A DNA stretch of 57,390 nt from Bacillus sp. P14.5 (GCF_003316765.1 NZ_NIJF01000065.1:1-57390); one strand, 5' to 3'; positions 45,083-54,147 are shown, counted from the first letter of the stretch. The notes: generated by a model from the sequence alone, not told the origin. Made by a program: numbers and translations.

Positions 45083-45202
45083 GATTTCATCCTTCCTTAA
45101 GGGCTGTGGCAGCAATGAACGTTTTCAAGTATTTTCAGTGTCACCTGAACATTTTCATCTATCCTACATAATATGCTATATCAGCATCCGCCCATTATCA
45201 TA

Positions 45203-45393
45203 GGCTATTTTCGCATACATTGTTGCTTTCGGAAAAATCCAAAGAGCCGGATTTTTCCCCGGTTACTAAGAGTTTATATTCTAATCGGAGGGACCAGCTC
45301 TTTTCTTTTCATGTTAAATAGGTCATTCCGGAAAATTAAGGTTGTTGTTCTTGGAAATTAGTATTAAATAGCCACAAAGTTACGAAAAGATCC
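45203..45393. mobile_element. MITE-like element, copy 2, with 8-bp target duplication
   Basis: 191 bp. Ends GGCTATTTTCG and CGAAAAGATCC are inverted (9 of 11). TTATCATA flanks both sides (45195-45202, 45394-45401). Related in reverse orientation to 24043-24220. It lies about 50 bp before the first YheD-like start codon, so the operon's promoter must lie in or at the edge of the element. A CATATTAT box overlaps the right target repeat (45398-45405) and resembles a sigma-E -10. No coding potential. Confidence 0.85.
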
Positions 45394-45444
45394 TTATCAT
45401 ATTATAAATTTTGTCCACGGACAGCGCAAACGGGGAGATTCGAG

Positions 45445-46821
45445 ATGTTCATTACATGCAGTACTTCCAACTTAATTACTGGGCAGCCTGTGTTGTCCAT
45501 TCCGGAAAAAAACTTCAAGGAATGGAGGGCTTTCGCAGATCAAGAAATCCTGCTGGTCATCGGCCTTTCTCAATATATGGCCAAGGTGGCGCAGGAAGTA
45601 TCCCGGCATGATAATTATGAACTGCTCTTCCCGGAAAATCATCCCTTCCGACTGCGGAGCTCCCATAACTTCTCAACAAAATTATCACAAAAACAAAGGA
45701 CTCTTTTCTTAGGACCGGTCATAGCCGTTCTGACTGATGAGGATTCCTCTGGAAGACCTTCCATAGGACAATTGGGAACGTATTATGATGAATTGCATAG
45801 ATTCACGAAACTGCAGGGAGGCTATTTCTTTCTGACCGGCACATCCCTTCTCAACCAGCAAAAAGGCCTCGTCTGGGATGAAGAAAATGGAGAGTGGCTC
45901 GAGGGAGGCGTTCCCTTGCCGGATATAGTGTACAACAGGATTCATTCACGAAAATCTGACAGATGTGAACCGGTACGGCAATTAATTAACCGTCTTGAGG
46001 AACAGGGTGCGTTTGTATTCAATTCATCATACTTAACCAAAGATGCTGTAAATGAACTGCTTTCAGGCGAAGACTCCATTCTCGATTATTTACCACATAC
46101 GGAAACTTTCACCACATCCAGCCTCCGCCGGATGCTTGGGAAACATAATGACCTCTTCATCAAACATATTGCAGGAAGCCAGGGAAAGAAACTCCTTCGC
46201 CTTTCTTACTTAGAGAATGATTATCGTTTAATTCAAAACATAGGCGGCGAAACACTGCAGAAATCCTTCTCCTCTTTTGAAGAAACCGTCGAAGAACTGT
46301 CTGAATTGAAGGTTTCTTCCCACTTTATCATTCAGGAAACAATTGAACTCCTCAGCTCTGGTGATAGGGCGCTCGACTTCCGGTTCCTCTGCCACCTCAT
46401 TGCCCCCGGTGAGTGGAAGCTGGTTTCCTCTGTTGCACGCATTTCAGGTGATGGCCAGTTTGTATCCAATATTGCACAAGGCGGGGACCTGGCCAAACCG
46501 TTGAAAGTTCTGAGTACTATCTTCAGCCGGGGCGAAGCAAACAGGATTTACAAGCTGATGGAAGAGTTGGCCCTTGCTGTCTGCAGCCGGCTTGCCGAAA
46601 AAAGTTCGCTGACTCTTGGTGAACTTGGAATTGACCTTGGTGTGGATAAGGCTGGAAAGCCCTGGATAATTGAAGTCAACTCCAAGCCATCCAAACAAAC
46701 CTATTTTGATACCAGCACAATCCGCCCTTCCGTCAAAACCCTTTATCACCTATCAAAATGCATTTGGGAAGAAAGGAGAGCTTTATATGACAAGACTGGG
46801 AATTTTGATGCTGGAGCCTGA
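45445..46821 (+). CDS. YheC/YheD-family ATP-grasp protein 1 (YheD-like)
   Basis: 458 residues. An N-terminal domain (about 1-200) has the family pattern FLGPVIAVLTDE and PDIVYNRIHSRKS. The C-terminal ATP-grasp domain has LFIKHIAGSQGKKL (nucleotide-binding Lys), DFRFLCHLI and LGELGIDLGVDKAGKPWIIEVNSKPSK with the metal-binding Asp/Glu/Asn. YheC and YheD are endospore coat-associated in B. subtilis; their ligase substrate is unknown. ATG after GGGGAG. It overlaps the next gene by 35 nt. Confidence 0.85.
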   Translation: MFITCSTSNLITGQPVLSIPEKNFKEWRAFADQEILLVIGLSQYMAKVAQEVSRHDNYELLFPENHPFRLRSSHNFSTKLSQKQRTLFLGPVIAVLTDEDSSGRPSIGQLGTYYDELHRFTKLQGGYFFLTGTSLLNQQKGLVWDEENGEWLEGGVPLPDIVYNRIHSRKSDRCEPVRQLINRLEEQGAFVFNSSYLTKDAVNELLSGEDSILDYLPHTETFTTSSLRRMLGKHNDLFIKHIAGSQGKKLLRLSYLENDYRLIQNIGGETLQKSFSSFEETVEELSELKVSSHFIIQETIELLSSGDRALDFRFLCHLIAPGEWKLVSSVARISGDGQFVSNIAQGGDLAKPLKVLSTIFSRGEANRIYKLMEELALAVCSRLAEKSSLTLGELGIDLGVDKAGKPWIIEVNSKPSKQTYFDTSTIRPSVKTLYHLSKCIWEERRALYDKTGNFDAGA

Positions 46822-47872
46822 TATCACTCATCCCTTTTACACGGGAATTGCTCAGACCAGTAATTCACATGGAGTGGAAGTACTATTATTTTCACCTCTC
46901 CAAATCCATCCCCAAACAGAGTGGATACAAGGTTTCCGCTTTTCTACGGAAACAGAATGCTGGGTAAAAGATATTTTTACAATACCCGAATATATTTATG
47001 ATAGAACCTTTTATGGAGACGATTTCACCTCCAAACAAGCCAAGGCGATTGTCCAATGGCTGAAAAACAGAGATGACTTATGCTTTTTAGGATACGGACT
47101 GCCGAATAAATGGACGATTTACAGGCATTTAATCAAACGTGATAAAGTTTCTCCTTATCTTCCCGAGACGACCCTGATCCATTCTATCCCGGAAACGGTT
47201 GCTAAGATAAGAAGAGAAAAAACTGTCATCATCAAGCCCTTTGATGGCGCAAACGGAATGGGTGTTTTTGAAATACAATCTAAAAATGGACATTTCCAAG
47301 TGCGGACCACGAAAAAACAGGAAATAGCAGTAAAGGATATGGATGAGGAGACTCTTTCACGCTGGCTTGAGTCCTTGGTTTCAAAAAGAAGCTTTATCCT
47401 CCAGGGGCAGCTTGATAATAGAGATGAACAGGACCGGCCTTTCGATTTACGGCTGCTGCTTCAGAAGAACGAAAACGATAAATGGAGCGTTTCTTGTAAA
47501 GGCTTCCGAGTTGGAATTCCCGGTACTCTTCTCACGAACATTAGTGCAGGGGCTTCGGTGATTTCATATGAAGAATGGAAGAAAACACTAAAGCATTACA
47601 ATTGGACCTACATTGAATCTGAACTCAGGGAGATCCTCTCCTCACTTCCAGGAATCTTAGAGGAAGAATTCGCACCCCTTTTTGAGATAGGACTCGACAT
47701 CATTATTGGAAGAGACAGTTCTGTATGGGTCCTTGATATGAATTCCAAACCGGGGCATAAAATGCTTCAGCTTCTAAATGAGAACGAAATTAAACGGCTG
47801 CACTCTTTACCGCTGCGATACTGCAAAGCACTTCAAAGAAAAATGCCCGCCACAGGAGGCGATTCTTCTTGA
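46787..47872 (+). CDS. yheC: YheC/YheD-family ATP-grasp protein 2 (YheC-like)
   Basis: 361 residues from ATG 46787 (AAAGGAGAG upstream); readings from further upstream lie inside gene 1. Length fits B. subtilis YheC (363). IIKPFDGANGMGVF is the ATP-binding segment, then FDLRLLLQ and FEIGLDIIIGRDSSVWVLDMNSKPGHKML. It lacks the long N-terminal domain of the YheD-like paralogues and starts directly with TRLGILMLEP. Its stop overlaps the next start (TTGA). Confidence 0.85.
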   Translation: MTRLGILMLEPDITHPFYTGIAQTSNSHGVEVLLFSPLQIHPQTEWIQGFRFSTETECWVKDIFTIPEYIYDRTFYGDDFTSKQAKAIVQWLKNRDDLCFLGYGLPNKWTIYRHLIKRDKVSPYLPETTLIHSIPETVAKIRREKTVIIKPFDGANGMGVFEIQSKNGHFQVRTTKKQEIAVKDMDEETLSRWLESLVSKRSFILQGQLDNRDEQDRPFDLRLLLQKNENDKWSVSCKGFRVGIPGTLLTNISAGASVISYEEWKKTLKHYNWTYIESELREILSSLPGILEEEFAPLFEIGLDIIIGRDSSVWVLDMNSKPGHKMLQLLNENEIKRLHSLPLRYCKALQRKMPATGGDSS

Positions 47873-49233
47873 TAAAGCCCTATAAATTAGAAGTATTCAA
47901 AACAAAGGAAAAGATTTTCTATCTCCCTGTCAGCCTAAATGAGGAGAACATCATTTCCATCTCTCTTGGGACATCTCATTCTGAAGCACTATGCAGAAAG
48001 CACCCCAACGGAAGGAATGTTGCTGCCATCAGCTCGAGTCTCGCTGAGGAACTTTCCCTCCCTCCCTTTATCACGCATATATATATGTTTCAGCATGAAA
48101 ACGCGTTGATCCTCGGTCCCCTGATCGGCATTTTCACATCAGGCTTCACGTCTTTCGTGATGAAACCGATTGGTGAGCGGTCATCCTTTTTTTCCAAGCT
48201 TCTTTCCTTGCAGTCCTCACTCGGGGTCATCCCTTTCGTATTCGGTGAAAACCATATTGATTGGGAGAACGGCCTTGTAAAAGGGCATTTCTACAGCAGG
48301 AACCAATGGGTGACTCATATAGTCCCGCTCCCCAATGTGATTTATGACCGGCTTCCGAACCGAAGAAGTGAAAAAAAATCAAGTTATCAGGAGATCAAAA
48401 ACCGGCTGCAGCAGCAATATGGAATTCCTTGGTATAACCCCGGTTTCTTTAACAAACTTGAAGTATTCGAAAGATTGGAAAACGATGAAGAAGCCCTTCG
48501 TTACCTTCCTGAAACCCATGCTTTTCAATCATTCTCACAGATAGAAAGAATGATGGCGAAATACGGACACGTTTTCATCAAACCTAAAAACGGAAGCCTG
48601 GGGCTCGGTGTCCATCAATTTGCATTTAACCGAAAAACGGAAGAATACACATGCAGATTCCAGGATAAGAGCGGCAGGAACCGGCTGGTGAAATCAGCTT
48701 CCTTTGAAAAGCTGCTGCAGAGGATCATACCTCCAAAGATATTGAACAGGATGGTCATTCAGCAGGGCATCAGTCTGATAAAGTCAGAAGAACGAGCGGT
48801 CGACTTCCGAGTCCATACCAATAAAGATGAAAATGGAGAATGGCAAGTGAGCGCAATTGCCGCCAAGGTCGCCGGGGAGGGAAGTGTCACGACCCACCTC
48901 CATAACGGAGGCAGTGTCAAAAGTCTGCAGGAACTATTTCCAGATGAAAATCTCTGCCTGCGTACAGAGGAGAAACTCAAAACCGCCGCCATCACTTTAT
49001 CCTCTGCGCTGGAACGGAATATGGAAGGTTTCATAGGAGAAATCGGCTTTGATTTTGGCATTGATGCCTTAGGCAGGGTCTGGCTGTTTGAAGCCAATTC
49101 TAAGCCCGGGAGATCGATCTTTTCACATCCCGACTTGAAATCATTTGATCTTCTGACAAGAAGGCTTTCCTTGTCTTTCGGCCTATATCTTACTCAGAAA
49201 TCGATCAAGCAGCCTCAGGAGACTTTCAAATGA
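47869..49233 (+). CDS. yheD: YheC/YheD-family ATP-grasp protein 3 (YheD)
   Basis: 454 residues (B. subtilis YheD 453), starting at TTG 47869, 9 nt after AGGAGG, overlapping the previous stop codon. N-terminal domain with LILGPLIGIFTSG and LPNVIYDRLPNRRSE; ATP-grasp with HVFIKPKNGSLGLGV, DFRVHTNKDENGEW and FIGEIGFDFGIDALGRVWLFEANSKPGRSIF. Most likely the YheD orthologue. Coupled to gene 4 by an ATGA overlap. Confidence 0.87.
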   Translation: MIKPYKLEVFKTKEKIFYLPVSLNEENIISISLGTSHSEALCRKHPNGRNVAAISSSLAEELSLPPFITHIYMFQHENALILGPLIGIFTSGFTSFVMKPIGERSSFFSKLLSLQSSLGVIPFVFGENHIDWENGLVKGHFYSRNQWVTHIVPLPNVIYDRLPNRRSEKKSSYQEIKNRLQQQYGIPWYNPGFFNKLEVFERLENDEEALRYLPETHAFQSFSQIERMMAKYGHVFIKPKNGSLGLGVHQFAFNRKTEEYTCRFQDKSGRNRLVKSASFEKLLQRIIPPKILNRMVIQQGISLIKSEERAVDFRVHTNKDENGEWQVSAIAAKVAGEGSVTTHLHNGGSVKSLQELFPDENLCLRTEEKLKTAAITLSSALERNMEGFIGEIGFDFGIDALGRVWLFEANSKPGRSIFSHPDLKSFDLLTRRLSLSFGLYLTQKSIKQPQETFK

Positions 49234-50423
49234 AAATCTATTATCAGCCGCAGAAAAAGATATTCTTTCACAATGATCCTTCTTTGTCCTCTCTTCTTTT
49301 TGGAAGGAACTCCTATATTTTATACAGAGAGAATGAACCTTATAAATATTGCTTTGACATTTCATCCAGGGGAACAATATGCAGCCCGGTCATCGGGATA
49401 TTGACAGCGAAAGAAAAGGGAAGTTATCAAGGGAACTTCCCTTTGTTCCAGAATCTTCAGAAGGCCATCCAGTCCAAGGGCGGTCTTTCGTTTATCTTCT
49501 CGATGAGTGATATTGGAATAGAAAAAATTGATGGCCTCTGCTTTCATGAAGAAAAGAATATGTGGGTCCCTTGCACCTTTCCCATCCCAAACTTCATATA
49601 TAACCGCATCCCTTCTCCTGCTGGTGAAAAAACGGAAGAATTCTTGAGTTTTTTACAGTGGGCGAAACAGCGGAACATCAATTTTTTCAACCCGCATTTC
49701 TTTAACAAATGGGAAGTTCATCAATCCCTTTCTCAGAGTGAGTCAGTGAAACCCCACCTTCCTGAAACACATCTGCTGCAGAATAGTGATGACTTATTTG
49801 CATATCTGGCTGAGAAGAAAAAAATCTATATTAAGCCTGTACTCTCTTCCAAAGGAAAAGGAATCAGGCTGATAGAACTTTGTGAAGACGGCCAGATCCT
49901 TTGTAAATGCACCAGGAAAATTGAAAAATACATTCGATTCGATCGTTTGATTCTGAAGTACCCTGAATGGTTTGAAACTGATAGATTCATTTATCAGGAA
50001 GCGATACACTGCAAAAAAATGAACGAACACCGCTATGACCTCAGGGTGCTTGTCCATCGCACAGAAACAGGATTTGGAATCACCGGAATCGGTATCAGGA
50101 TTTCAGAACGTCAAGAGGTGACGACACACGTTCCGCAAGGCGGCCGGATCCTCCCTTTTCAGCGGATTGAATCCAAAGAACTCGTTAAAAAGATCGAGGT
50201 CTTAGCAGAGGATTGCGGTGATCAGCTTCAATCCACTTTCGGCCTCATCGGTGAATTTTCAATGGATATCGGAATCAGTGAAGATAATGCCTCCCTGATC
50301 CTCTTTGAGATTAATGCCAAACCTATGCGGTTCGACGAAAGTGAAATAGAAGAAAAGCGGCTGGAAAGCCTGGCAGATGCCTTTTTCCTTCTCTCCGGCA
50401 CTGCCCGTCAGGTTTCTACTTAA
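49230..50423 (+). CDS. YheC/YheD-family ATP-grasp protein 4
   Basis: 397 residues; ATGA overlap with gene 3. N-terminal SPVIGILTAKEKG and PIPNFIYNRIPSP; ATP-grasp with IYIKPVLSSKGKGI, RYDLRVLVHRTETG and IGEFSMDIGISEDNASLILFEINAKPM. It is the most divergent copy: the final loop is shorter and NSKPG is NAKPM. Fourth and last gene of the coupled set; its 3' end overlaps the converging ferritin-like gene by 8 nt. Confidence 0.82.
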   Translation: MKIYYQPQKKIFFHNDPSLSSLLFGRNSYILYRENEPYKYCFDISSRGTICSPVIGILTAKEKGSYQGNFPLFQNLQKAIQSKGGLSFIFSMSDIGIEKIDGLCFHEEKNMWVPCTFPIPNFIYNRIPSPAGEKTEEFLSFLQWAKQRNINFFNPHFFNKWEVHQSLSQSESVKPHLPETHLLQNSDDLFAYLAEKKKIYIKPVLSSKGKGIRLIELCEDGQILCKCTRKIEKYIRFDRLILKYPEWFETDRFIYQEAIHCKKMNEHRYDLRVLVHRTETGFGITGIGIRISERQEVTTHVPQGGRILPFQRIESKELVKKIEVLAEDCGDQLQSTFGLIGEFSMDIGISEDNASLILFEINAKPMRFDESEIEEKRLESLADAFFLLSGTARQVST

Positions 50424-50811
50424 GTGCATTATAGATGCAGCTGAATCTTACAGCATTGGCTGGAGCATCTACCATGATTAAAAATATCGGCTTATACACA
50501 GTCCGCCCCGCGCTTTCCATTAGCAGTTCACGATGATATTCAGCTTCTTTCAATTCCGACTTCAGTGCCATAAGAACACCTTCCCTGAAAGTCGAAAAAT
50601 CCCTATTTTGTTTCTCAAGGGAATGATACTTTCCGGTCAGCAGGTAATACGCATACTGAAGAAGTTCACAGTGCTTCCTCTTGTCCCTTTCTGCCTGCAC
50701 AATATATTCCCTGTAGACGGGATTATTGGCTTTAGCCTGCAGTTTCTTATAAAAATTGACCAAAGTCCATGACTGATCAATGCCCCTTTGGAGCCGATTG
50801 ACAAACAGCAT
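50416..50811 (-). CDS. ferritin-like (rubrerythrin-type) helical protein
   Basis: 131 residues, four predicted helices, no membrane segment. Glu/His pairs spaced as in ferritin-like di-metal sites: AERDKRKHCELLQYAYYLL and ELKEAEYHRELLME. Similar small ferritin-like proteins occur in spore-former genomes near coat genes; metal binding is inferred, not shown. ATG after AAGGGGTG. It overlaps the end of the yheC/D operon by 8 nt in convergent orientation. Confidence 0.65.
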   Translation of the reverse strand: MLFVNRLQRGIDQSWTLVNFYKKLQAKANNPVYREYIVQAERDKRKHCELLQYAYYLLTGKYHSLEKQNRDFSTFREGVLMALKSELKEAEYHRELLMESAGRTVYKPIFLIMVDAPANAVRFSCIYNALK

Positions 50812-50850
50812 AACAACACCCCTTCACCAAAAACTACTTTATTATGACAG

Positions 50851-50897
50851 CGCGTCACTGCCCTAAGAGGGAATGTCCCTCATAGGGCAGTGACGCG
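50851..50897. repeat. 47-bp hairpin plus adjacent GGGAC-GTCCC element
   Basis: CGCGTCACTGCCCTA (50851-50865) pairs with TAGGGCAGTGACGCG (50883-50897), with an inner GAGGG/CCCTC. Directly after it AAAAGGGACTGTCCCTTTT forms a second hairpin (50908-50926). A related GAGGGACCGCCCCTTTTAAC lies at about 1177-1196. Neither hairpin has a classic T-tract. No gene in 50812-51128. Confidence 0.7.
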
Positions 50898-51128
50898 TTA
50901 CTTCGTTAAAAGGGACTGTCCCTTTTAGCGCTTTAATGCAATAAATCAAGCCGCTCTCAACAAGCTATAGTAAACCTTATGACAGATCCTACAATTTTAT
51001 GTCACATTACAGGGATTCGCCGCAGGGTTTGTGGTTTGGGAGACCCCTCTGTGAAAAATCTGGAGAAAGGTTTAGAATAGGAAGAAACGGCCTAAGATGC
51101 CGGAGCAAACATGAGGGGGCAATAAGGT

Positions 51129-51338
51129 ATGATTCAGCATTTTCAATTTAAAAATATGTACGCCAACAAAAATTTACCTGGATGGACTTTTTCCTTTTAC
51201 TATAAAGGCACCAGATACGAAGGCAGCTATCACAAGAATGGCTCGATAGAATGGAAAGGGGCACAGCCTCCTTCTGTAGATGATGAAATGATACAAAAGC
51301 AAATTCACGAATTAATGCTGTTCCACGTATATGAGTGA
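51129..51338 (+). CDS. yheE: YheE-like small protein
   Basis: 69 residues (B. subtilis YheE 72). FQFKNMYANKNLPGWTFSFYYKGTRYEGSYHKNG is beta-rich, then a C-terminal helix with KQIHELMLFHVYE, the conserved end of the family as I recall it. Function unknown; the yheCDE neighbourhood suggests a spore role. Start ATG 51129 after GAGGGGGCAA. Confidence 0.75.
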   Translation: MIQHFQFKNMYANKNLPGWTFSFYYKGTRYEGSYHKNGSIEWKGAQPPSVDDEMIQKQIHELMLFHVYE

Positions 51339-51404
51339 ATGATCATTGAATAAACTTCTCCTATCAATGCACAATAAAGAAAAGTGTTCTAAGGAGGAGT
51401 TAGA

Positions 51405-51599
51405 TTGACAAAGAGCAAAAAAGCAGCGGAGTTCACTTCTGATACACATTATGAAGGAAAGAAGAAAGCATACCTGGATGTTGACAGAATCGTTAATGAA
51501 GGTCTGAGCGGTGGTTCCGTGCACATGCGGGAAGAGAGCTCCAATATTGAGCAGTCAATGGACCTTGTGAAGGAAGAGCCTCCAGCGGAACAAGGATAA
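51405..51599 (+). CDS. 64-residue hydrophilic protein, unknown
   Basis: Starts at TTG 51405, 8 nt after AAGGAGGAG. Charged and low in hydrophobics: SKKAAEFTSDTHYEG, KAYLDVDRIVNEGLSGGSV, ending acidic. It resembles small spore-former hypothetical proteins, but I cannot name the family. A terminator follows at once. Probably expressed with yheE (66-nt gap). Confidence 0.62.
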   Translation: MTKSKKAAEFTSDTHYEGKKKAYLDVDRIVNEGLSGGSVHMREESSNIEQSMDLVKEEPPAEQG

Positions 51600-51630
51600 A
51601 AAGGATCGGCTTCCCGGCTGGTCCTTTTTT
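51598..51630 (+). terminator. terminator after the 64-residue gene
   Basis: AAAAAGGA and TCCTTTTTT arms with a GGC/GCC-containing loop region, overlapping the stop codon region. The stretch 51631-51915 shows nothing else. Confidence 0.8.
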
Positions 51631-51915
51631 CATTAGCCGCTAAATATTGAACTCTTTCAAGAGAAGTTTAGCACCGGTCCGGACACGCTCCCGCTGCCTC
51701 TGCTCATAAAGTTCAACCCGTCTCAGCTCCACTCAGGTTGAAAGGCCCCTGCCTGAAATCTTTTAGTTTTCAATTAGAATACCGAAAACGGGCAGTTTCT
51801 AAGGAAAGAATGGACAATGCACCATCCTCTTAAGACACTGCAAACAAATCCTTTTGAAACTCAACCAGCATTCTCGTAAAATGAAACTAATCAGAAAAAT
51901 AAAAGAGGGAAAATA

Positions 51916-52839
51916 ATGCTTTTAAAACTACACCATAAATATCCTGAATCGAAATTACTTAAAGTTCCCCCTTCAGAACAAAGCAAGGATCACCTTTGGC
52001 TGACCACAGAAGATAAAAAGGAGTTCCTTTCCATTCCTAAGAACTGCTTGTCGCCAAAGGAAACCGAACTGCTTCTCACTCTTTTTACAGAGGCAGATAC
52101 AACAGGGAACGTTCAAAATAACTCTCCCGAGAGCCAAAGCTGGCATGATTTTTTATATGGAGGAGCTTCATTGGAGCTTAACACTTCTCCCAAGGATCGG
52201 TACCGCATCATACAATTTTCAATAGAAGATAAAGTGGAGAACGAGCTGCTTACAGAAGCACTCCGCAGTATATTCGCCGAGCAGGCGGTCATTGTTTTCA
52301 ACTCTCCTGCTGCTGGTGCCATCGTGGAGAAAAAAACGGAAATGACTCTTCCTGAAGAAGAACTTCTATCAGCAGCAGCGGTGATTGAAGGGGATTTCTA
52401 TGTTTCACCAAGATTTTTCATTGGAAGATTTTATTCCATAGATGATTCGTTTCTATCATTTTTTGAAGAAGAAAGAAATCTTTTCTCTTTTGCAGAAAAT
52501 AATATTTCTAAAGGAAGGGTGTTTACGTTTCCATCCACCTTCCTTCCTTTTGTCCTCCACCACGTACCGAAAAAAACGAAAACCCGCATGTTCGCGGATA
52601 TAAAGGATGTATTTGCAGAGGACGAAGAATTGAAAATAACGATCAAAACCTATCTTGAGAATCAATCGAATACAAGCCAGACGGCAAAGTCGCTATTCAT
52701 GCACCGCAATAGTGTCCAGTATAGGATTGATAAGTTCATAGAAAAAATCGGCATCGATATTAAAACCTTTCAAGGTGCCTTAACGGTTTATCTGGCCTGC
52801 CTTGAAACGGAAGAGGATGACAACAACATGGGGGATTAA
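51916..52839 (+). CDS. yxkF: PucR/CdaR-type C-terminal HTH regulator (YxkF-like)
   Basis: 307 residues. The C-terminal PucR-type helix-turn-helix reads TIKTYLENQSNTSQTAKSLFMHRNSVQYRIDKFIEKIG. The N-terminal roughly 240 residues are a degenerate sensor part with no motif I can name. In B. subtilis the similar YxkF is encoded beside msmX, as here; the regulator may control sugar-transport genes, but this is not shown. ATG after AGAGGGAAAA. 112 bp separate it from msmX, which has its own promoter. Confidence 0.72.
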   Translation: MLLKLHHKYPESKLLKVPPSEQSKDHLWLTTEDKKEFLSIPKNCLSPKETELLLTLFTEADTTGNVQNNSPESQSWHDFLYGGASLELNTSPKDRYRIIQFSIEDKVENELLTEALRSIFAEQAVIVFNSPAAGAIVEKKTEMTLPEEELLSAAAVIEGDFYVSPRFFIGRFYSIDDSFLSFFEEERNLFSFAENNISKGRVFTFPSTFLPFVLHHVPKKTKTRMFADIKDVFAEDEELKITIKTYLENQSNTSQTAKSLFMHRNSVQYRIDKFIEKIGIDIKTFQGALTVYLACLETEEDDNNMGD

Positions 52840-52884
52840 GCAACATGCCCAAACCCTCCATGATTTTTTTATGCACTTTACCCA

Positions 52885-52914
52885 TTACAACAAGTAAGCG
52901 TTTTCTATTACAAT
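52885..52914 (+). promoter_or_regulatory. msmX promoter with overlapping cre-like CcpA site
   Basis: -35 TTACAA (52885-52890), 18-bp spacer, -10 TACAAT (52909-52914). AGTAAGCGTTTTCT (52893-52906) in the spacer matches the catabolite-response consensus TGWAARCGYTWNCW at all but the first positions. A site there would block RNA polymerase, so glucose repression is inferred. Confidence 0.6.
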
Positions 52915-52951
52915 GGTTTTAACAAAAAGATAGAAAACGGAGGAGAACAAA

Positions 52952-54049
52952 ATGGCAGAATTACAAATGAAAAGCATTTATAAAATTTATGATAAAAATG
53001 TAACTGCGGTAAAAGACTTCAACCTTGACATAAAAGATAAGGAATTCATCGTATTCGTCGGCCCTTCAGGGTGCGGTAAGTCCACAACTTTGAGAATGGT
53101 AGCCGGTTTGGAAGAAATCTCAAAAGGTGATTTCTATATCGACGGCAAACGAGTAAATGACGTAGCACCAAAAGACCGTGACATTGCGATGGTTTTCCAA
53201 AACTACGCACTTTATCCTCACATGAGTGTTTATGACAACATGGCATTCGGTTTGAAGTTGCGTAAATTCGACAAGCAGGAAATCGACCGCCGCGTACAAG
53301 ACGCAGCCAAGATCCTTGGCCTTGAATCACTTCTCGACCGTAAACCTAAAGCATTATCAGGTGGTCAGCGTCAGCGTGTGGCCCTTGGCCGTGCGATTGT
53401 CCGTGATGCAAAGGTATTCTTGATGGATGAGCCGCTTTCCAACCTTGATGCAAAACTTCGTGTACAAATGAGGGCGGAAATTGCCAAGCTTCACCAGCGC
53501 TTGCAGACAACAACGATTTACGTAACACATGACCAGACAGAAGCGATGACAATGGCTTCACGCATCGTTGTTATGAAAGACGGCCTGATTCAACAGGTTG
53601 GTTCTCCTAAAGAAGTTTATGACCGTCCTGAAAACGTATTTGTCGGCGGATTCATCGGATCTCCAGCAATGAACTTCTTCCGCGGAACACTTCAAGAAGG
53701 CAAGTTCTCATTTGGAGAAGATGCTGTTGAAGTTCCAGAAGGAAAAATGAAAGTGCTGCGTGAACAAGGATACATCGGAAAAGAGATCATCCTTGGTGTA
53801 AGACCGGAAGATATTCATGATGAGCCTCTATTCATCGACTCTTCCCAAGGTTCCAAAATCAGAGCGAAAATCGAAGTATCCGAATTGACTGGTGCAGAAA
53901 CTATGCTGTATTCCCGCCTTGGCGACCAGGATTTCGTTGCCCGCGTTGATTCACGTACTGACGTAGAAGCAGGCCAAACAATCGACTTGGCATTCGATAT
54001 GAATAAAACTCACTTCTTTGATGCAGAAACAGAAGACCGCATCCGCTAA
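52952..54049 (+). CDS. msmX: MsmX/UgpC-type multi-sugar ABC ATPase
   Basis: 365 residues (B. subtilis MsmX 365). Walker A GPSGCGKSTT (37-46), signature LSGGQRQR, Walker B VFLMDEPLSNLDAK, H-loop VTHDQTEAMTMA, and a C-terminal TOBE/MalK-like regulatory domain with LGVRPEDIHDE. In B. subtilis MsmX energises several sugar transporters that lack their own ATPase (maltodextrin, arabino-oligosaccharides and others). As there, no permease gene is adjacent. ATG after GGAGGAG; strong terminator. Confidence 0.95.
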   Translation: MAELQMKSIYKIYDKNVTAVKDFNLDIKDKEFIVFVGPSGCGKSTTLRMVAGLEEISKGDFYIDGKRVNDVAPKDRDIAMVFQNYALYPHMSVYDNMAFGLKLRKFDKQEIDRRVQDAAKILGLESLLDRKPKALSGGQRQRVALGRAIVRDAKVFLMDEPLSNLDAKLRVQMRAEIAKLHQRLQTTTIYVTHDQTEAMTMASRIVVMKDGLIQQVGSPKEVYDRPENVFVGGFIGSPAMNFFRGTLQEGKFSFGEDAVEVPEGKMKVLREQGYIGKEIILGVRPEDIHDEPLFIDSSQGSKIRAKIEVSELTGAETMLYSRLGDQDFVARVDSRTDVEAGQTIDLAFDMNKTHFFDAETEDRIR

Positions 54050-54058
54050 TCGACTAAC

Positions 54059-54097
54059 AAAAAAACTGCGCTCATCCATTGAGCCGCAGTTTTTTTG
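54059..54097 (+). terminator. terminator of msmX
   Basis: AAAAAAACTGCG and CGCAGTTTTTTT arms with inner GCTC/GAGC. Confidence 0.93.
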
Positions 54098-54147
54098 TGC
54101 TTTGTTTAAAAGTTTCCTCTTCAAGAAAGCAGGATTACCTTAGATGG

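Noticed and set aside
48344..48544. Numerous 60-130 codon frames inside yheD, fumC, msmX, yhaN and other genes
   Set aside because: They lie wholly within well-supported genes on the other frames and show no family features.
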